64,000 bases of DNA from assembly GCA_032622095.1 (NCBI GenBank), contig CP136063.1, positions 85,783,980 to 85,847,979 on the forward strand, in the 5' to 3' direction. Shown one piece after another: positions 1 to 10,289 of the stretch. The position numbers were made by a program, and so were the translations under genes. Position 1 is the stretch's first letter, and every line of letters begins with the position of its first letter. The notes beneath the pieces are model-generated. The model saw only the letters and a program-made list of their open reading frames with translations, was not told where the DNA came from and made no database searches. This DNA is from Siphonodentalium dalli. Its lineage: Eukaryota > Mollusca > Scaphopoda > Gadilida > Siphonodentaliidae.

Positions 1-195
1 ATGGCTGATAAACTCGTCGACCATGTGCGGCAAACCACCGGCCATCGGCAAGTAACTGACAACTTTCCCAGATAACGATTTCGAGTTACAAAGTCCACGA
101 TGGAAACATGTGGATTTGAACCATTATCGCCAGTGCTGGAAGGCGAAACGGCTTGGAGTTGTACCCCTAACCGATTGAGCCACCGAGGCCCCCTA
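1..195 (-). repeat. tRNA-derived SINE head (runs off the left edge)
   Basis: On the minus strand a head of GGGGCCTCGG is followed by an A-box TGGCTCAATCGG (171-182) and a B-box GGTTCAAATCC (112-122), the internal pol III promoter of tRNA-derived SINEs. There is no matching 3' acceptor stem, so it is not a tRNA gene. The body lies toward position 1 and is cut by the window edge. Confidence 0.55.
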
Positions 196-900
196 TTTAA
201 GGCAGGACAATTGCCGACTATCTAGCATAAGAATATGGTAGTTTACAGGTTATACACACTTATCTTTGCATTCCTAACATGCATTTAGCTATATGTAAAA
301 TGTCCATAATTGCCGTTTAGATTGGCTACATAATTAGCTGAAAAGCTTTGGATCATATTTATAGTCATGCGATATTTGTTTCCGAAAATAGAGTTCGGGA
401 AAATAAACAGCTTATTATATTATCATTACTATAGGCAAGAATATAGATATATTGCACGTAATATGCACTATCTCTGGAAGTTCGATACCACATGATTTGA
501 CTCTTTATGATAATAAAATGTACTTTTGCTAAAGGTATATGCAAAATGCACCCTCAGATGTCTGTTTTTACTGTGATGTCATTTAAGGCTGGCATATATC
601 CATTCTATCCATATTTAAAAGTGGGACACCAGACACTTTGTCACACATCTGAGAGAATGTTCTCAATTAAACAATGCTTAACATAATATACATTAGGCCC
701 TGCAAATATTAAACCCACCATATAGGGGGTGGTTTAAATTCCCATAGCAAATCACAGTTTCAAAATTTAGACTAAACACACTAAAGCGGGATTATAGTTT
801 GGCATATATTGTTACATATGCATCATAGTAGGCATTACGCATTGATTATAACGTCTACGTTAAAGGGGAAACTTTTTTTGGTAACTGTGTATAATATGCG
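196..900. other. Gene-free AT-rich stretch
   Basis: Nothing recognisable on either strand. It would be intron 2 of the paralogue gene. Reading frames are short and chance-like. Confidence 0.5.
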
Positions 901-927
901 GGATGGCATCACTAACACTAACTGTGA

Positions 928-1010
928 TTATGCTATGCGGGATAGCGTCACTAAATTCACCCTCTGGGGGACCTCATTCTGCAAATGACATTCTGCAAAC
1001 TCAGGCTTAC
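928..1010. mobile_element. Foldback element family A, partial copy
   Basis: Contains the family sequence ATAGCGTCACTAAATTCACC, CTCTGGGGG and CTCATTCTGCAAATGACA, and ends with CTCAGGCTT directly against the donor of the paralogue exon 2. The element is truncated. Confidence 0.6.
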
Positions 1011-1170
1011 CTGAACATATTCTTTAATGTTAGCATTACTATTTTTCCAGAGGGAGTCCATCAGTTCGATGTGACCCGTTCCTGGTCCGGCTCGGAGACA
1101 TGCGATGAAGAACTGATAGCAGCACTCCTGTACGTCCGCCTCCGTTACCTGGTTAGTATCCATCAGGGTG
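1011..1170 (-). CDS. Paralogue gene, exon 2
   Basis: 160-bp exon with acceptor TTCTTTTCTAG/C and donor GTTCAG/GTAAGC. Its one-base entry phase and phase 0 exit equal those of main exon 2. The peptide has VQECCYQFFIACLRAGPGTG, matching LTNCCYYVLDIL at CCY, and ends ANIKEYVQ. The donor abuts the end of a foldback element at 928-1010, and GC-rich codon use sets it apart from the AT-rich surroundings. No further exon was found between this and position 1. Confidence 0.72.
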
Positions 1171-1308
1171 CTAGAAAAGAATAGCATTCAATTAAACAAC
1201 TGTAGTCGAAAAATCATGACAGAATAAAGGGACTGGGGTCATTTTATTTTTTCCGATGTTGGTGATTTCATGGAAATGTGATGCCAATGGGAGGCTAATT
1301 TACATGTA

Positions 1309-1775
1309 TTAACCCTTTCAGTGCCAGGGGCCGATCTCATCGGCCCTAATTTACGTTCTGTAAAATCGTCCCTAAAAAAAATAAAAAAATAAACATTTTT
1401 TTATATTTTTGTGGGTTTAATTTTTTTTGGTATGCTTAAGCATGCTATAGCGAATTTAAAAACAAACTGGATAAAACCTTAGGGGCATGTTATAACTCAA
1501 AACTATCACCAAGTATTCATAGTAATAATTTTGATGCCCATGAAAAACGTAAGATTCCCTGGCAATAAACCTACAAAATACTGAAAGAGTTAAAGAATAT
1601 AAGAAAAATTTATTTAAATTGTAAAAAATAATAACAAATGATGAAAAATTGTTAGGCCAATGCATTCTCTTATATATGCGAGGCGACCTATGGTCGACTC
1701 GCATATATAAGAGAATGCATTGGCACAGGGTATATGGGTTGATACAAAAATCGGACCTGGCACTCAAAGGGTTAA
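1309..1775. mobile_element. TTAA-flanked foldback element (piggyBac-type MITE), CAGTGCC subfamily
   Basis: TTAA at both ends with inverted termini CCCTTTCAGTGCC and GGCACTCAAAGGG. It carries no ORF. TTAA targets with CCC...GGG ends are the mark of piggyBac-type transposition. It carries a 69-bp near-perfect palindrome at 1656-1724 (GCCAATGCATTCTCTTATAT arm). It lies in intron 1 of the paralogue. Confidence 0.7.
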
Positions 1776-2133
1776 TACTGTTAATTCTATAATTTTACTG
1801 CAGTTGAATTCAAATTTACTGCAGATAAGAAATCACCCATTTACCAAGGATCAAACAATTGTTGGTAGATGTGTAGACTTAAAAATAAATTTTACTACCA
1901 ATGGCTAACCTGAGATCTTTCTTCATACTAACACGATTATGTCATAAGTAACATCACCTTATGTTCATTTATGCGGTTCTACCAATTTATGCCGAGAAAC
2001 CATTAGATATCTACAAAATGGCATTATGTTTATTATCAGGATCCACATTGTAAAATGTGTGTAATTTGGATATGGAAAGTTGCCTTTCTGAAGGCTAAGC
2101 CCACTGTTTATAATTTCTAAGTTGGTATAGAAC

Positions 2134-2667
2134 AAGCCTGAGTTTAGTGTGCCTGTCATTTGCAGAATGAGGTCCCCAGAGGGTGAATTTAGTGACGCTA
2201 TTCTGCATAGCGGGCTAGCATCACAAAATTCACACTCAGGGAACCTCATTCTGCATGGCCTCATCTGCCATGGGAAACATAGACTCAGATTGAAGTTCTC
2301 AAATGGTGAATATTGTGATGTACACCCATTGGGAACCTCGATTATGCAATGTGTCGTCTGCCAATTTGGGGATATAGAGAAACTAAACTATAAAAGAAAT
2401 AGAATCTATGTGAAGAAGTTTCTATAGAAATTTGAGAAAGAATCTTTCCAGAGAAGATGAGGCCTAAGCAGAATGAGGTCCTCAGAGGTTGAATTTAGTG
2501 ATGTTATTCGAGAAACAAGCCTTGAAATAGGGTGTCTCTCATTTGCAGAATGAGGTTCCCAGAGGGTGAATTTAGTGATGCTACCCCCGCTATGCGGGAT
2601 AGCATCACTAAATTCACCCTCTGGGGACCTCATTCTGCAAATGACAGGCACCCTAAACTCAGACTTG
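2134..2667. mobile_element. Foldback element family A, full-length copy
   Basis: Inverted ends AAGCCTGAGTTTAGTGTGCC, each followed by an arm that is itself a palindrome of about 100 bp (GAATGAGGTCCCCAGAGGGT ... and its complement around a GCTATGCGGGATAGC-type centre). The middle of about 250 bp holds a second shared sequence. No transposase. The frames through it give a repeated CRMRSPEGEFSDA peptide that is only a by-product of the repeat. Confidence 0.7.
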
Positions 2668-3261
2668 GTATAGAATTAATGAATGAGGATGTGACAGCTA
2701 TAGAGTTATTTTTTTTTATTTATTTATGATAGTGAAATTCAGTGGCTCAAAATCTGCTTTCTCACTTTAATGTGAAATGATCTGATGGAATTGGTATATG
2801 GGAGGAAAAAATAAATAATATTAGATCTCTAGAGATATTTTCAATTATGATAAAAAAATCTTTATCATTAAACTTCTCTCGGCCAGATGCACAAAGTATA
2901 TTATACACAAGTGTGTATCGATCCACATGATATATTCATACAACACACAGTAGTACCCAAGGTGGCCTGTTAATCAATGGGGAGTAATTATTAGACAAGG
3001 TCATCATTAGATGGGATGAGCAGTTTTTATTGTCAAGTTAATGTTGCTGTTTGGGTCACATTTTATGGAGTTTGAACAATGGGTGAAACAAATACTCTGT
3101 TTGTACTAATATTTGACTAAAAGGAAGAAATGCATGCACAGGCTTAAGGGTAGATATGGATGGTACATATGGACATAACGCAAAGACATGGTGACATGGG
3201 GGTTGTAGTGTCTCGTCCTCAATTTTTCTAAAATTCTTCAGTTTAAGATGTCGTGCCTAAA

Positions 3262-3636
3262 TTAACCCTTTACCCAACAGAACGGCCCTGCGCCAATGCA
3301 TTCTCTTATATATGCGAGTCGACCATAGGTCGCCTCGCATATATAAGAGAATGCATTGGCTTAACACATATTAATTGTTAACAAATGTAAGAAAAAAAAT
3401 AAAATATGTTTTAGGCCAATGCATTCTCTTATATATGCGAGGCGACCTATGGTCGACTCGCATATATAAGAGAATGCATTGGCACACGGCATAACTGTAA
3501 CTATCACAATGTGGTCAATGAGCCGGTTCCAATGATATCCATATTTGTATGGTTTTATTGAGACAGACCGAAGATATTTTAGTCTGTTGAAGCTTTATTT
3601 GGCCGATTTTGGCCGGTTTGTTGGGTAAAGGGTTAA
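3262..3636. mobile_element. piggyBac-type MITE, ACCCAACA subfamily
   Basis: TTAA ends with termini CCCTTTACCCAACA and TGTTGGGTAAAGGG. Two 69-bp palindromes (about 3293-3361 and 3414-3482) face opposite ways with centres GTCGACCATAGGTCGCC and its complement. The arms are essentially intact, so the copy looks young. A 23-bp sequence around each TTAA is repeated on both sides. Confidence 0.75.
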
Positions 3637-4240
3637 GATGTCATGCCTAAATTAACAGCAGTTGCAAAGTTCAAACTGAAAATAGGTTGATATTGTATCA
3701 GTTGGAAGATTTCAGCAAGCGGGGACTGGGTAAACAAGGTTAGGAGTTAGGAATCTTGGTCTTCGAGCCATGGGTGAGTTGGAAATGGAAATCGGGTATC
3801 CCATCCCACTCCCCACCTCAATCCTCAGCTCTAGCCAAGTCATTGGTCTAAGAAATACCTCAGAAACAAACTCGACTGAAATGAAAACTTTTGTGCCAAT
3901 CAATGCGCATGGTCAATGTGTGCAGGTTGATATGCTAATTGTGTTGTATTGATAACTGATACAGAAAATGCAACATGAGGATATAATGGAGTGGACGGAA
4001 CTGATTTCAGAAAGTTTAGTCCATCAGCACCGCACACAGGCATGTGATAACTCATTTTGAAGGTTATGACATTGCATACCAGATAAACTCCTACTTCTAG
4101 TGAGCTTTTTGAGTTTGTCCGTTCTACTAATACACAAGTAATATCCAGTCATTACAAAAGATTGATCATGATTTGCTTGTGTATATCCTGTCGATACACA
4201 TTGTGTATATATCATACACATGCATCTCGCTGTCTGTCTT

Positions 4241-4628
4241 TTAACCCTTTACCCAACAAACCGTCCAAAACCGGCCAAATAAAGCTTCAACAGTCTAAAA
4301 TATCTTCGGTCTGTCTCAATAGAACCATACAAATATGGATATCATTGGAACCGGCTCCTTGACCACATTGTGATAGTTACAGTTATGCCCTGTGCCAATG
4401 CATTCTCTTATATATGCGAGTCGACCATAGGTCGCCTCGCATATATAAGAGAATGCATTGGCCTAAAAAAAACCTTTTTACAATTTTTTCTTACATTCTT
4501 TAACAATTTTATCATTTTTAATGTGTTAAGCCAATGCATTCTCTTATATATGCGAGGCGACCTATGGTCGACTCGCATATATAAGAGAATGCATTGGCAC
4601 AGGGCTGTTCTGTTGGGTAAAGGGTTAA
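4241..4628. mobile_element. piggyBac-type MITE, ACCCAACA subfamily, reversed copy
   Basis: Same termini and the same two palindromes as 3262-3636, inserted in the opposite direction between TTAA sites. It ends 46 bp from the donor of paralogue exon 1. Confidence 0.75.
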
Positions 4629-4673
4629 CACTTCAATGTGTTTATCTAGTGAACCAGAAAATTGATAAATTAC

Positions 4674-4924
4674 TCATCTATCCTCCTGAGAGCCTGCATC
4701 AGAAAATAAGCGACCTCCATTGGCTCAGAATGTCGAGTTGGGAAATCAGGTTTCGTCACATTATCTTGTAGGAAACGGTAAACATCTGCCAGCTCGTTCT
4801 TGTTGACTTTGATATCCTCATCCGAGATATTTCTCTCCAGCGTACTCATGTCATCGTACATCTGTTTCTTGACGTCCTCGGACAAGTGGCAGGAGCCATA
4901 CTTTTTCATGAAGTCCAGAGCCAT
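4674..4924 (-). CDS. Paralogue gene, exon 1
   Basis: First coding exon of a second gene of the same family. ATG at 4924, 251 bp, ending in phase 2 at GATGA/GTAATT. It shows the same plan as main exon 1: a DVKKQMYDDMSTLE helix, ADVYRFLQDNV, a DFP motif (PDFPTRHSEPMEV) and LMQALRRIDE at the end, matching LHGLQRIVE. The two genes therefore stand head-to-tail on the minus strand. The remainder continues through 1011-1170 and off the left edge. Confidence 0.75.
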
Positions 4925-5015
4925 ATTTTAATGCTTTACACTAGCTCTTGTAGAGATCGATTCCAAATTTCACATATACCCTGAAATGATTGTGGATATG
5001 ATACAATGAGTATTT

Positions 5016-5230
5016 ACAGTAATGCCTTAAATAACCGACTCCTTAACCACAGCAGAATTATGGGTAATTCTTCAGGATTTAGTCGGAAATATGGCTTGTT
5101 GCCTTTCATCGGAAAGTTCTCACTGAGAGCTTTCCGATGAAGGCAACAAGCCATATTTCTGACTAAATCCTGAAAAGTTACCCATAATTCTGCTGTGGCT
5201 AAGGAGTCGATTATTTAGGGCATTACTGTA
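5016..5230. mobile_element. Foldback element family C
   Basis: Near-perfect palindrome of about 210 bp with ends CAGTAATGCC and GGCATTACTG and arms containing GAATTATGGGTAA and GGAAATATGGCTTGTTGCC. A 15-bp direct repeat, TACAATGAGTATTTA, flanks it and would be an unusually long target duplication. Confidence 0.65.
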
Positions 5231-5751
5231 CAATGAGTATTTATATAAAATTAAAAAGTCAAATTAATCTTTTACTATGAATATTTGTGGGAGATTATAA
5301 GTAATAAAGGCACACTTAATTTTCGAATGCCAGATAACATCATACACAACATATTCCATATCATATACCATTTGGAAAAGGAACCACAAATATATATATT
5401 CCACCAGAATACGGAACAGCTGTGTCCCAGGAATGTCCACCAAGTGATAGAGATTCTCAGATTCACCCAAAGACTTCCCCCCTTATTTACCCCAGAATGC
5501 ATCATAATTCACAACTAAGAGATAGAGTTATTCCCCTTCTTTTGAGAATAATAAACTGGCAGTACAGAACAGATTGAAATTAAAGGAATACGGTCCTGAA
5601 AAAACAATATTATTTTCTTTCAATATACCGATAATATATATATAAAATGTCCATTGGGCGCATATAATCTAATATTCGGCCGCCAATCGTTATTTTTATA
5701 ACGATTAAAAAAAATTCCGAAGTTAGCCGAAGATTTTGTTGTAGACGAAGT

Positions 5752-5821
5752 CACGTGATCATCAGCCCGATCACGTGATTGTCACATGTAAACAGAAGCA
5801 TAGCACGTGATCGATCACGTG
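5752..5821. promoter_or_regulatory. Cluster of four CACGTG E-boxes
   Basis: CACGTG at 5752, 5772, 5804 and 5816, three of them within GATCACGTG or CACGTGATC. bHLH-zip factors (USF, MYC/MAX, TFEB/MITF types) bind such sites. It lies about 830 bp upstream of the paralogue start codon. Function is inferred only. Confidence 0.4.
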
Positions 5822-7563
5822 GTAACTCATTGACAACGCATAGATACGCGACGGCGGTATTTTATGTTTGCATGTAGTCGATCGCGGCCTTTGAAGATTG
5901 TCGCGTTATCACACTGCGAATACAAAACTTCGCCGAAAACATCGCCTTTCTCGTAATTAAATGTTATTATTACTATTATTATATGTATCGCGATGTGTTG
6001 TTACTATAAAGCCATGCCCGTATATTATTCAGTTTTGCGCGCATTTATCTATATAAACGCGTGCTCGTGTTTATATATATTTTTTCGTTACCGGAATAGT
6101 CCAAGTTATATTATATATGCATATCAAGATTGCATATATACGCGAAGACTTGCTTAGTTATTAGGCAATTATCATCTCGTAAACATTCCAATTTCCAGAT
6201 GCCATTAGTCGTGTGTCAATAAAGAGCGTTTCGTTTTAATTTATCGTAACGCGGTAAAACAACACAAAATTGGTTTATTGCTGTCGGATTTAATCAATTA
6301 TAATCAAGTCATTCATTACCAATATGATATGATAAGTTCATTTTTCCTTGGTTATGAATCATGTATATATTTGGGCAATTTGGTGTTTATATATATTTCG
6401 GAATATTGCTTCCCCCACCCCAAAACAATCTAGCCGACTGTCACTGATGGAAATTCACTGCATCTATGCATGGTTATTGGCCTATAAAATTAGCACTCTA
6501 GCGATGCGGTCTATTGAATATCCAGGTCATAAATCGACCTCTATGTGTCAATTACGCATAACAATAGGGTTATAAAATATATAAATGTTCGCCGTGGTTC
6601 GTTTAAACATCCAATCATATATAACACTTTTTGAAGGAGGGATAATAATCCGGTTTAATATTGAATCACATATTCAAGTGCTCTTTATTCGCAATATATC
6701 GAAATAGTGAACGCTCTTTATTGTGTCAAGGTAAAGGGACTCGACTTAGAACAGTTGTTCTAGTGATTGTTTACTGATTACAACAATACAGGTCAATACA
6801 TGTACATGAACTTCCGATATGCATGCTTTATATATCCTTCCATCATTGTCATAGCAATTTCCGCTTTATTAAACTCTTTTTATTCGTACCATATTAGGAA
6901 AACTCTTAACATGGAACGCTCTTTATTGAGCCATGGTGAAGGAAATGGGGACTTAGAATAGTTGTCATCGTGAATTATTCATCAACATACTCCCCACTTT
7001 AACTGCAATTGTATGTATTCGTAACCATGACTGACTCGTCAAATTAAACGCTCTTTATTTGGTATATGTAATCGGTTTTCTGATTTTGCGCAACGAGTTT
7101 CCCACAGAAATCCTGCCAAATGTCACGTAAACGAACATCGTTTGGAAATGAATACAGCATATGCCTAACTCAGAGTCACTAGAATGAATGAATGATTGTA
7201 AATACGGGACACTCGGGGCATATATACGGAAAATTAAAACAACATCGCGAACACGCACCCGAATAAAGTTCACATGCCGGCTCGTGTTTTTATAAGCTTT
7301 GTACGAAAGTGTTATCTACCCCGCTCAATCGTCCCTCTATATTTTTTGTCAAAACAATACCGTAACTTTCCAAACAGCACTTAAGACAAATCACAAGTGA
7401 AGATAACTCACCGCGCGATGACAATTCACCATGTGTACACAATGCTATTGATATGCCCCCGCAGTAATTCCATTACACTCACGCGCTGATGTCGATTCCG
7501 GATTTCGCCATATAGGTAGACATAATTAACTCCGACTCCGATTCCCTGTTTTTAATTAGTTTA

Positions 7564-7585
7564 CCTCGCTTGACGTCATGCGAGG
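7564..7585. promoter_or_regulatory. 22-bp palindrome around a CRE (TGACGTCA)
   Basis: CCTCGC, TGACGTCA and GCGAGG form a palindrome with a single mismatched pair. TGACGTCA is the full CREB/ATF site. It is 2.6 kb upstream of the paralogue start. Confidence 0.3.
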
Positions 7586-7877
7586 TTTTGCGACGGAGAT
7601 AGCCGACAACCGGTGGTGGTATTATTTATTTATTTCTCGGCTTATTTATTACGCGATTTTTATGGGACTTGGATCATTGTGATCACAATAGGGGTGGCTT
7701 TCCGATAGAGTTTTGTTGTTTCATGAGGATAGTAATCCTTTAAGCACAGAACACACAACATGTTCACACTTAAGGCCGGATAAGTGGATAGTACAATGTT
7801 TTGGATCTTCCTCTTTCAAATGGTATATAATATGGAATATGTAATGTGATCTGGGGATTCAAAAATTAAGTGAGCCT

Positions 7878-8538
7878 TTAACTCTTTCAGTACCATGGGC
7901 CTGCCAGACCACCCCCAATTTCCTGTACGTTGAGTGCCATGGTCATATTATCATGAATATTTTGATCATGTGTGTGTGACATTCACTTGAAACAATACTT
8001 AAGGGTTGGGGGACTTATGCTAACATTCATGTACTGTTGCTTTGCTTCATTTTCATTTATATGGGGTTTATGACAAAAAATATATCAATATTTATACAAA
8101 AATTAACGTTTCGAAATGACGTCACCGGAAATAACCGAGAGTGTGTCGAGTCGGAAACGGAATGATTTGTTGTATTCAAATATGAACTTCTGAAAAACAT
8201 GCCATGCTATATGTATCAAGATTCCTGTCATTAATATACATCCTAGAACATCTCAATATATATATTTTACATTAAGATAACTTATACTATGATAATAACA
8301 CAATGCTTACACTTTAGTTCCCAATATAATGTGATTATGTAGGGAAAAAGTCGCCAACAGGGAGCCTCGCTTATATAAGAAAATACAGTGGCCTAACAAT
8401 ATTTACCTTGATCTTTTAAGCCAGTGAATTCTCATATATATGCGAGGCTCCCTATGGGAGACTCGCATATATAAGATAATTCACTGGCACAGGATCTTTA
8501 ATGCTGCACCAGTGCAGCTCCCACCATAAAAGGGTTAA
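7878..8538. mobile_element. TTAA-flanked foldback element, diverged
   Basis: Left end TTAACTCTTTCAGTACC and right end AAAGGGTTAA. Degenerate hairpins of the CTCTTATATATGCGAGGCTC kind lie at about 8350-8490. The left border is less certain than the right. Confidence 0.45.
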
Positions 8539-9476
8539 CTGGTACATATATAGTGCAGGCGGTTAGTCAAAATATGAAACTCTTAATTAAAACATTTTAA
8601 GGCGGATGTCAAGTGACAAGTTTTGAATTTAATGCACATGCAAAAATCTCAGACAAAAGTTATACATGAAGCAATTAATATAAGAAATAATATGGTAAAC
8701 TTCTGCATTCTCTTATACAAAAAATAAATATGCTTCTATGATGCAGAATCTTATCCCTTAATTCCCTGTACATGTATATGGCCATGCTGTAAATGTTGCT
8801 CAAGAGACTTGCATGAGAATTCCCATTCAAAATTGATCACTTGATTCCCCCCTTTAAATACAGTACATATATGAATCAACTCACTTACTTCATTCCAACC
8901 AACATAATCCTCAACAGTAAATGGCAACACCCAATGGACAAATTCATAGAATGATCACATCTAACAAATATTTAGATTTTTTATGGAGACGTCCATGTCT
9001 CTGCAGTGAGGCATGATTCAGCAAGGCATATTGTAAACACATGGCTGGCTAAAGGCGGGTAGAAGATCAATAGTGGGTGAAGGGAAACTGTTTATACTAC
9101 CGGCAAATAAATCATTCATACTGATCTATATATGGTCGCGAACCAAACAAACACCCGGAATGTTTGAATTAAAATGCGCTCATTAGCTGTAAAGTAGATG
9201 TTAAAATTGTGTGTCAAGGCCCATTGAATTGTTCATTTAATAATAGGCCGAGGTATGTTAATTTTATAGACATGAGGTTAATGGTTATAGGAAGTGTTCT
9301 TTTAAAATCACAGTACATTGAAAATCTATGTCAAAATAGCAATAATAATGAACTTCAGATTTCATACTGCACAAGGATGTAGCATGTGTATCCATGGAGA
9401 CAACAGCATGCAGGGCACCCGAATCAACCAACTGCAATAGGGCAGTACATGTACTTCCAGATAAGTGCTTGACTTT
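8539..9476. other. Gene-free intergenic stretch
   Basis: AT-rich. No gene, RNA gene or clear repeat was recognised. Confidence 0.5.
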
Positions 9477-9861
9477 TTAAAGATGGTCTATCTGTTCCTA
9501 AATATTTTTTATATAGTTTCTGGGGAATAAAATAATAAAAATGAGTCAAAAAAACATGTCCGGAAACACTTCTATCAATTAATAATGATTTTATATCAAT
9601 ATTTTCTTAAATAATGCGATAATAAAATTGGTTAATTTTTCGTTACTATTTTCTAATTTTGGATAGAGTTTTAGATAGAGTTATCCTGCATAATACGTAA
9701 AATGTCCCAAATTGATTGTATGTTTATTATTCCAGAAAATTAAAATTAAAATCAATATTAGTTGATAGCATTTTCAGACAGTGATCTTGGATTCATATTT
9801 AATAGTTTATGCCCAGGAAAGTATATAAAACTTGTTATAGGAACAGATAGATCATCTTTAA
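9477..9861. mobile_element. TTAA-flanked element, AGATGGTCTATCT family
   Basis: TTAA sites bound inverted ends AGATGGTCTATCTGTTCC and GGAACAGATAGATCATCT. The inside is AT-rich with no ORF. A second copy lies at 54901-55370. Confidence 0.6.
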
Positions 9862-10028
9862 TAGCCAGAGATTAAGCACTAACGCAGAAAAGACAAAAAT
9901 TGTGCCACTCAAATTGAATTTTTAACTAATTTGAAGGACTTAAATATACTCCATCTGATTTTAAACAACAATCTACCTTTAGTACGTTTTCTATACCATA
10001 AAATAATTTTACCATAGATATGAGCCAA

Positions 10029-10289
10029 TTAACACTTCCACGAGGGGAGCTGCACTGGTGCAGCATTAAAGATCCTGTGCCAGTGCATTCTCTTATATAT
10101 GCGAGTCTCCCATAGGGAGTCTTGTATATATAAGAGAATGCACTGGCTTACAAGGTTAAGATAAATAGTGTTAGACCAATATATTCTCTTATATATGCGA
10201 GGCTCCCTATGAGAGATTCGCATATATATGAAAAAGCATTGGCAGTGTTTTTGCAAAATTTCAGGAAGCTCCAGTCATGGAAGGGCTAA
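10029..10289. mobile_element. piggyBac-type MITE, GGAGCTGC subfamily
   Basis: Left TTAAC, GGGGAGCTGCACTGGTGCAG, two Y-shaped palindromes CATTCTCTTATATATGCGAG, and right CCAGTCATGGAAGGGCTAA. The right TTAA is mutated to CTAA. Confidence 0.65.

Larger units (their letters stand above)
5290..7890. mobile_element. 2.6-kb block bounded by inverted repeats
   Basis: About 85 bp at the left (GGCACACTTAATTTTCGAA onward) recurs inverted at the right (about 7799-7880), and a related pair bounds 13.52-14.01 kb. The inside has no transposase or other convincing ORF. It holds a CACGTG cluster, a 22-bp palindrome around TGACGTCA and a repeated AACGCTCTTTATT motif. It may be a non-autonomous transposon or a control region between flanking repeats. 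Confidence 0.4.

Noticed and set aside
1-195. tRNA gene
   Set aside because: A- and B-boxes are present but there is no acceptor stem pairing, so it fits a SINE head.
2149-2427. Recurrent peptide CRMRSPEGEFSDA in many open frames across the window
   Set aside because: It is the translation of the palindromic arm of family A. The same text appears on both strands because the arm is a palindrome, so it is not a protein family.
3262-4628. CRISPR array, from repeated palindromes with spacers
   Set aside because: The repeats are internal hairpins of TTAA-flanked elements in animal DNA; there is no regular spacer series and no cas genes.
4370-4771. 133-residue open frame on the plus strand
   Set aside because: It runs through both palindromes of a TTAA element and antisense to paralogue exon 1.
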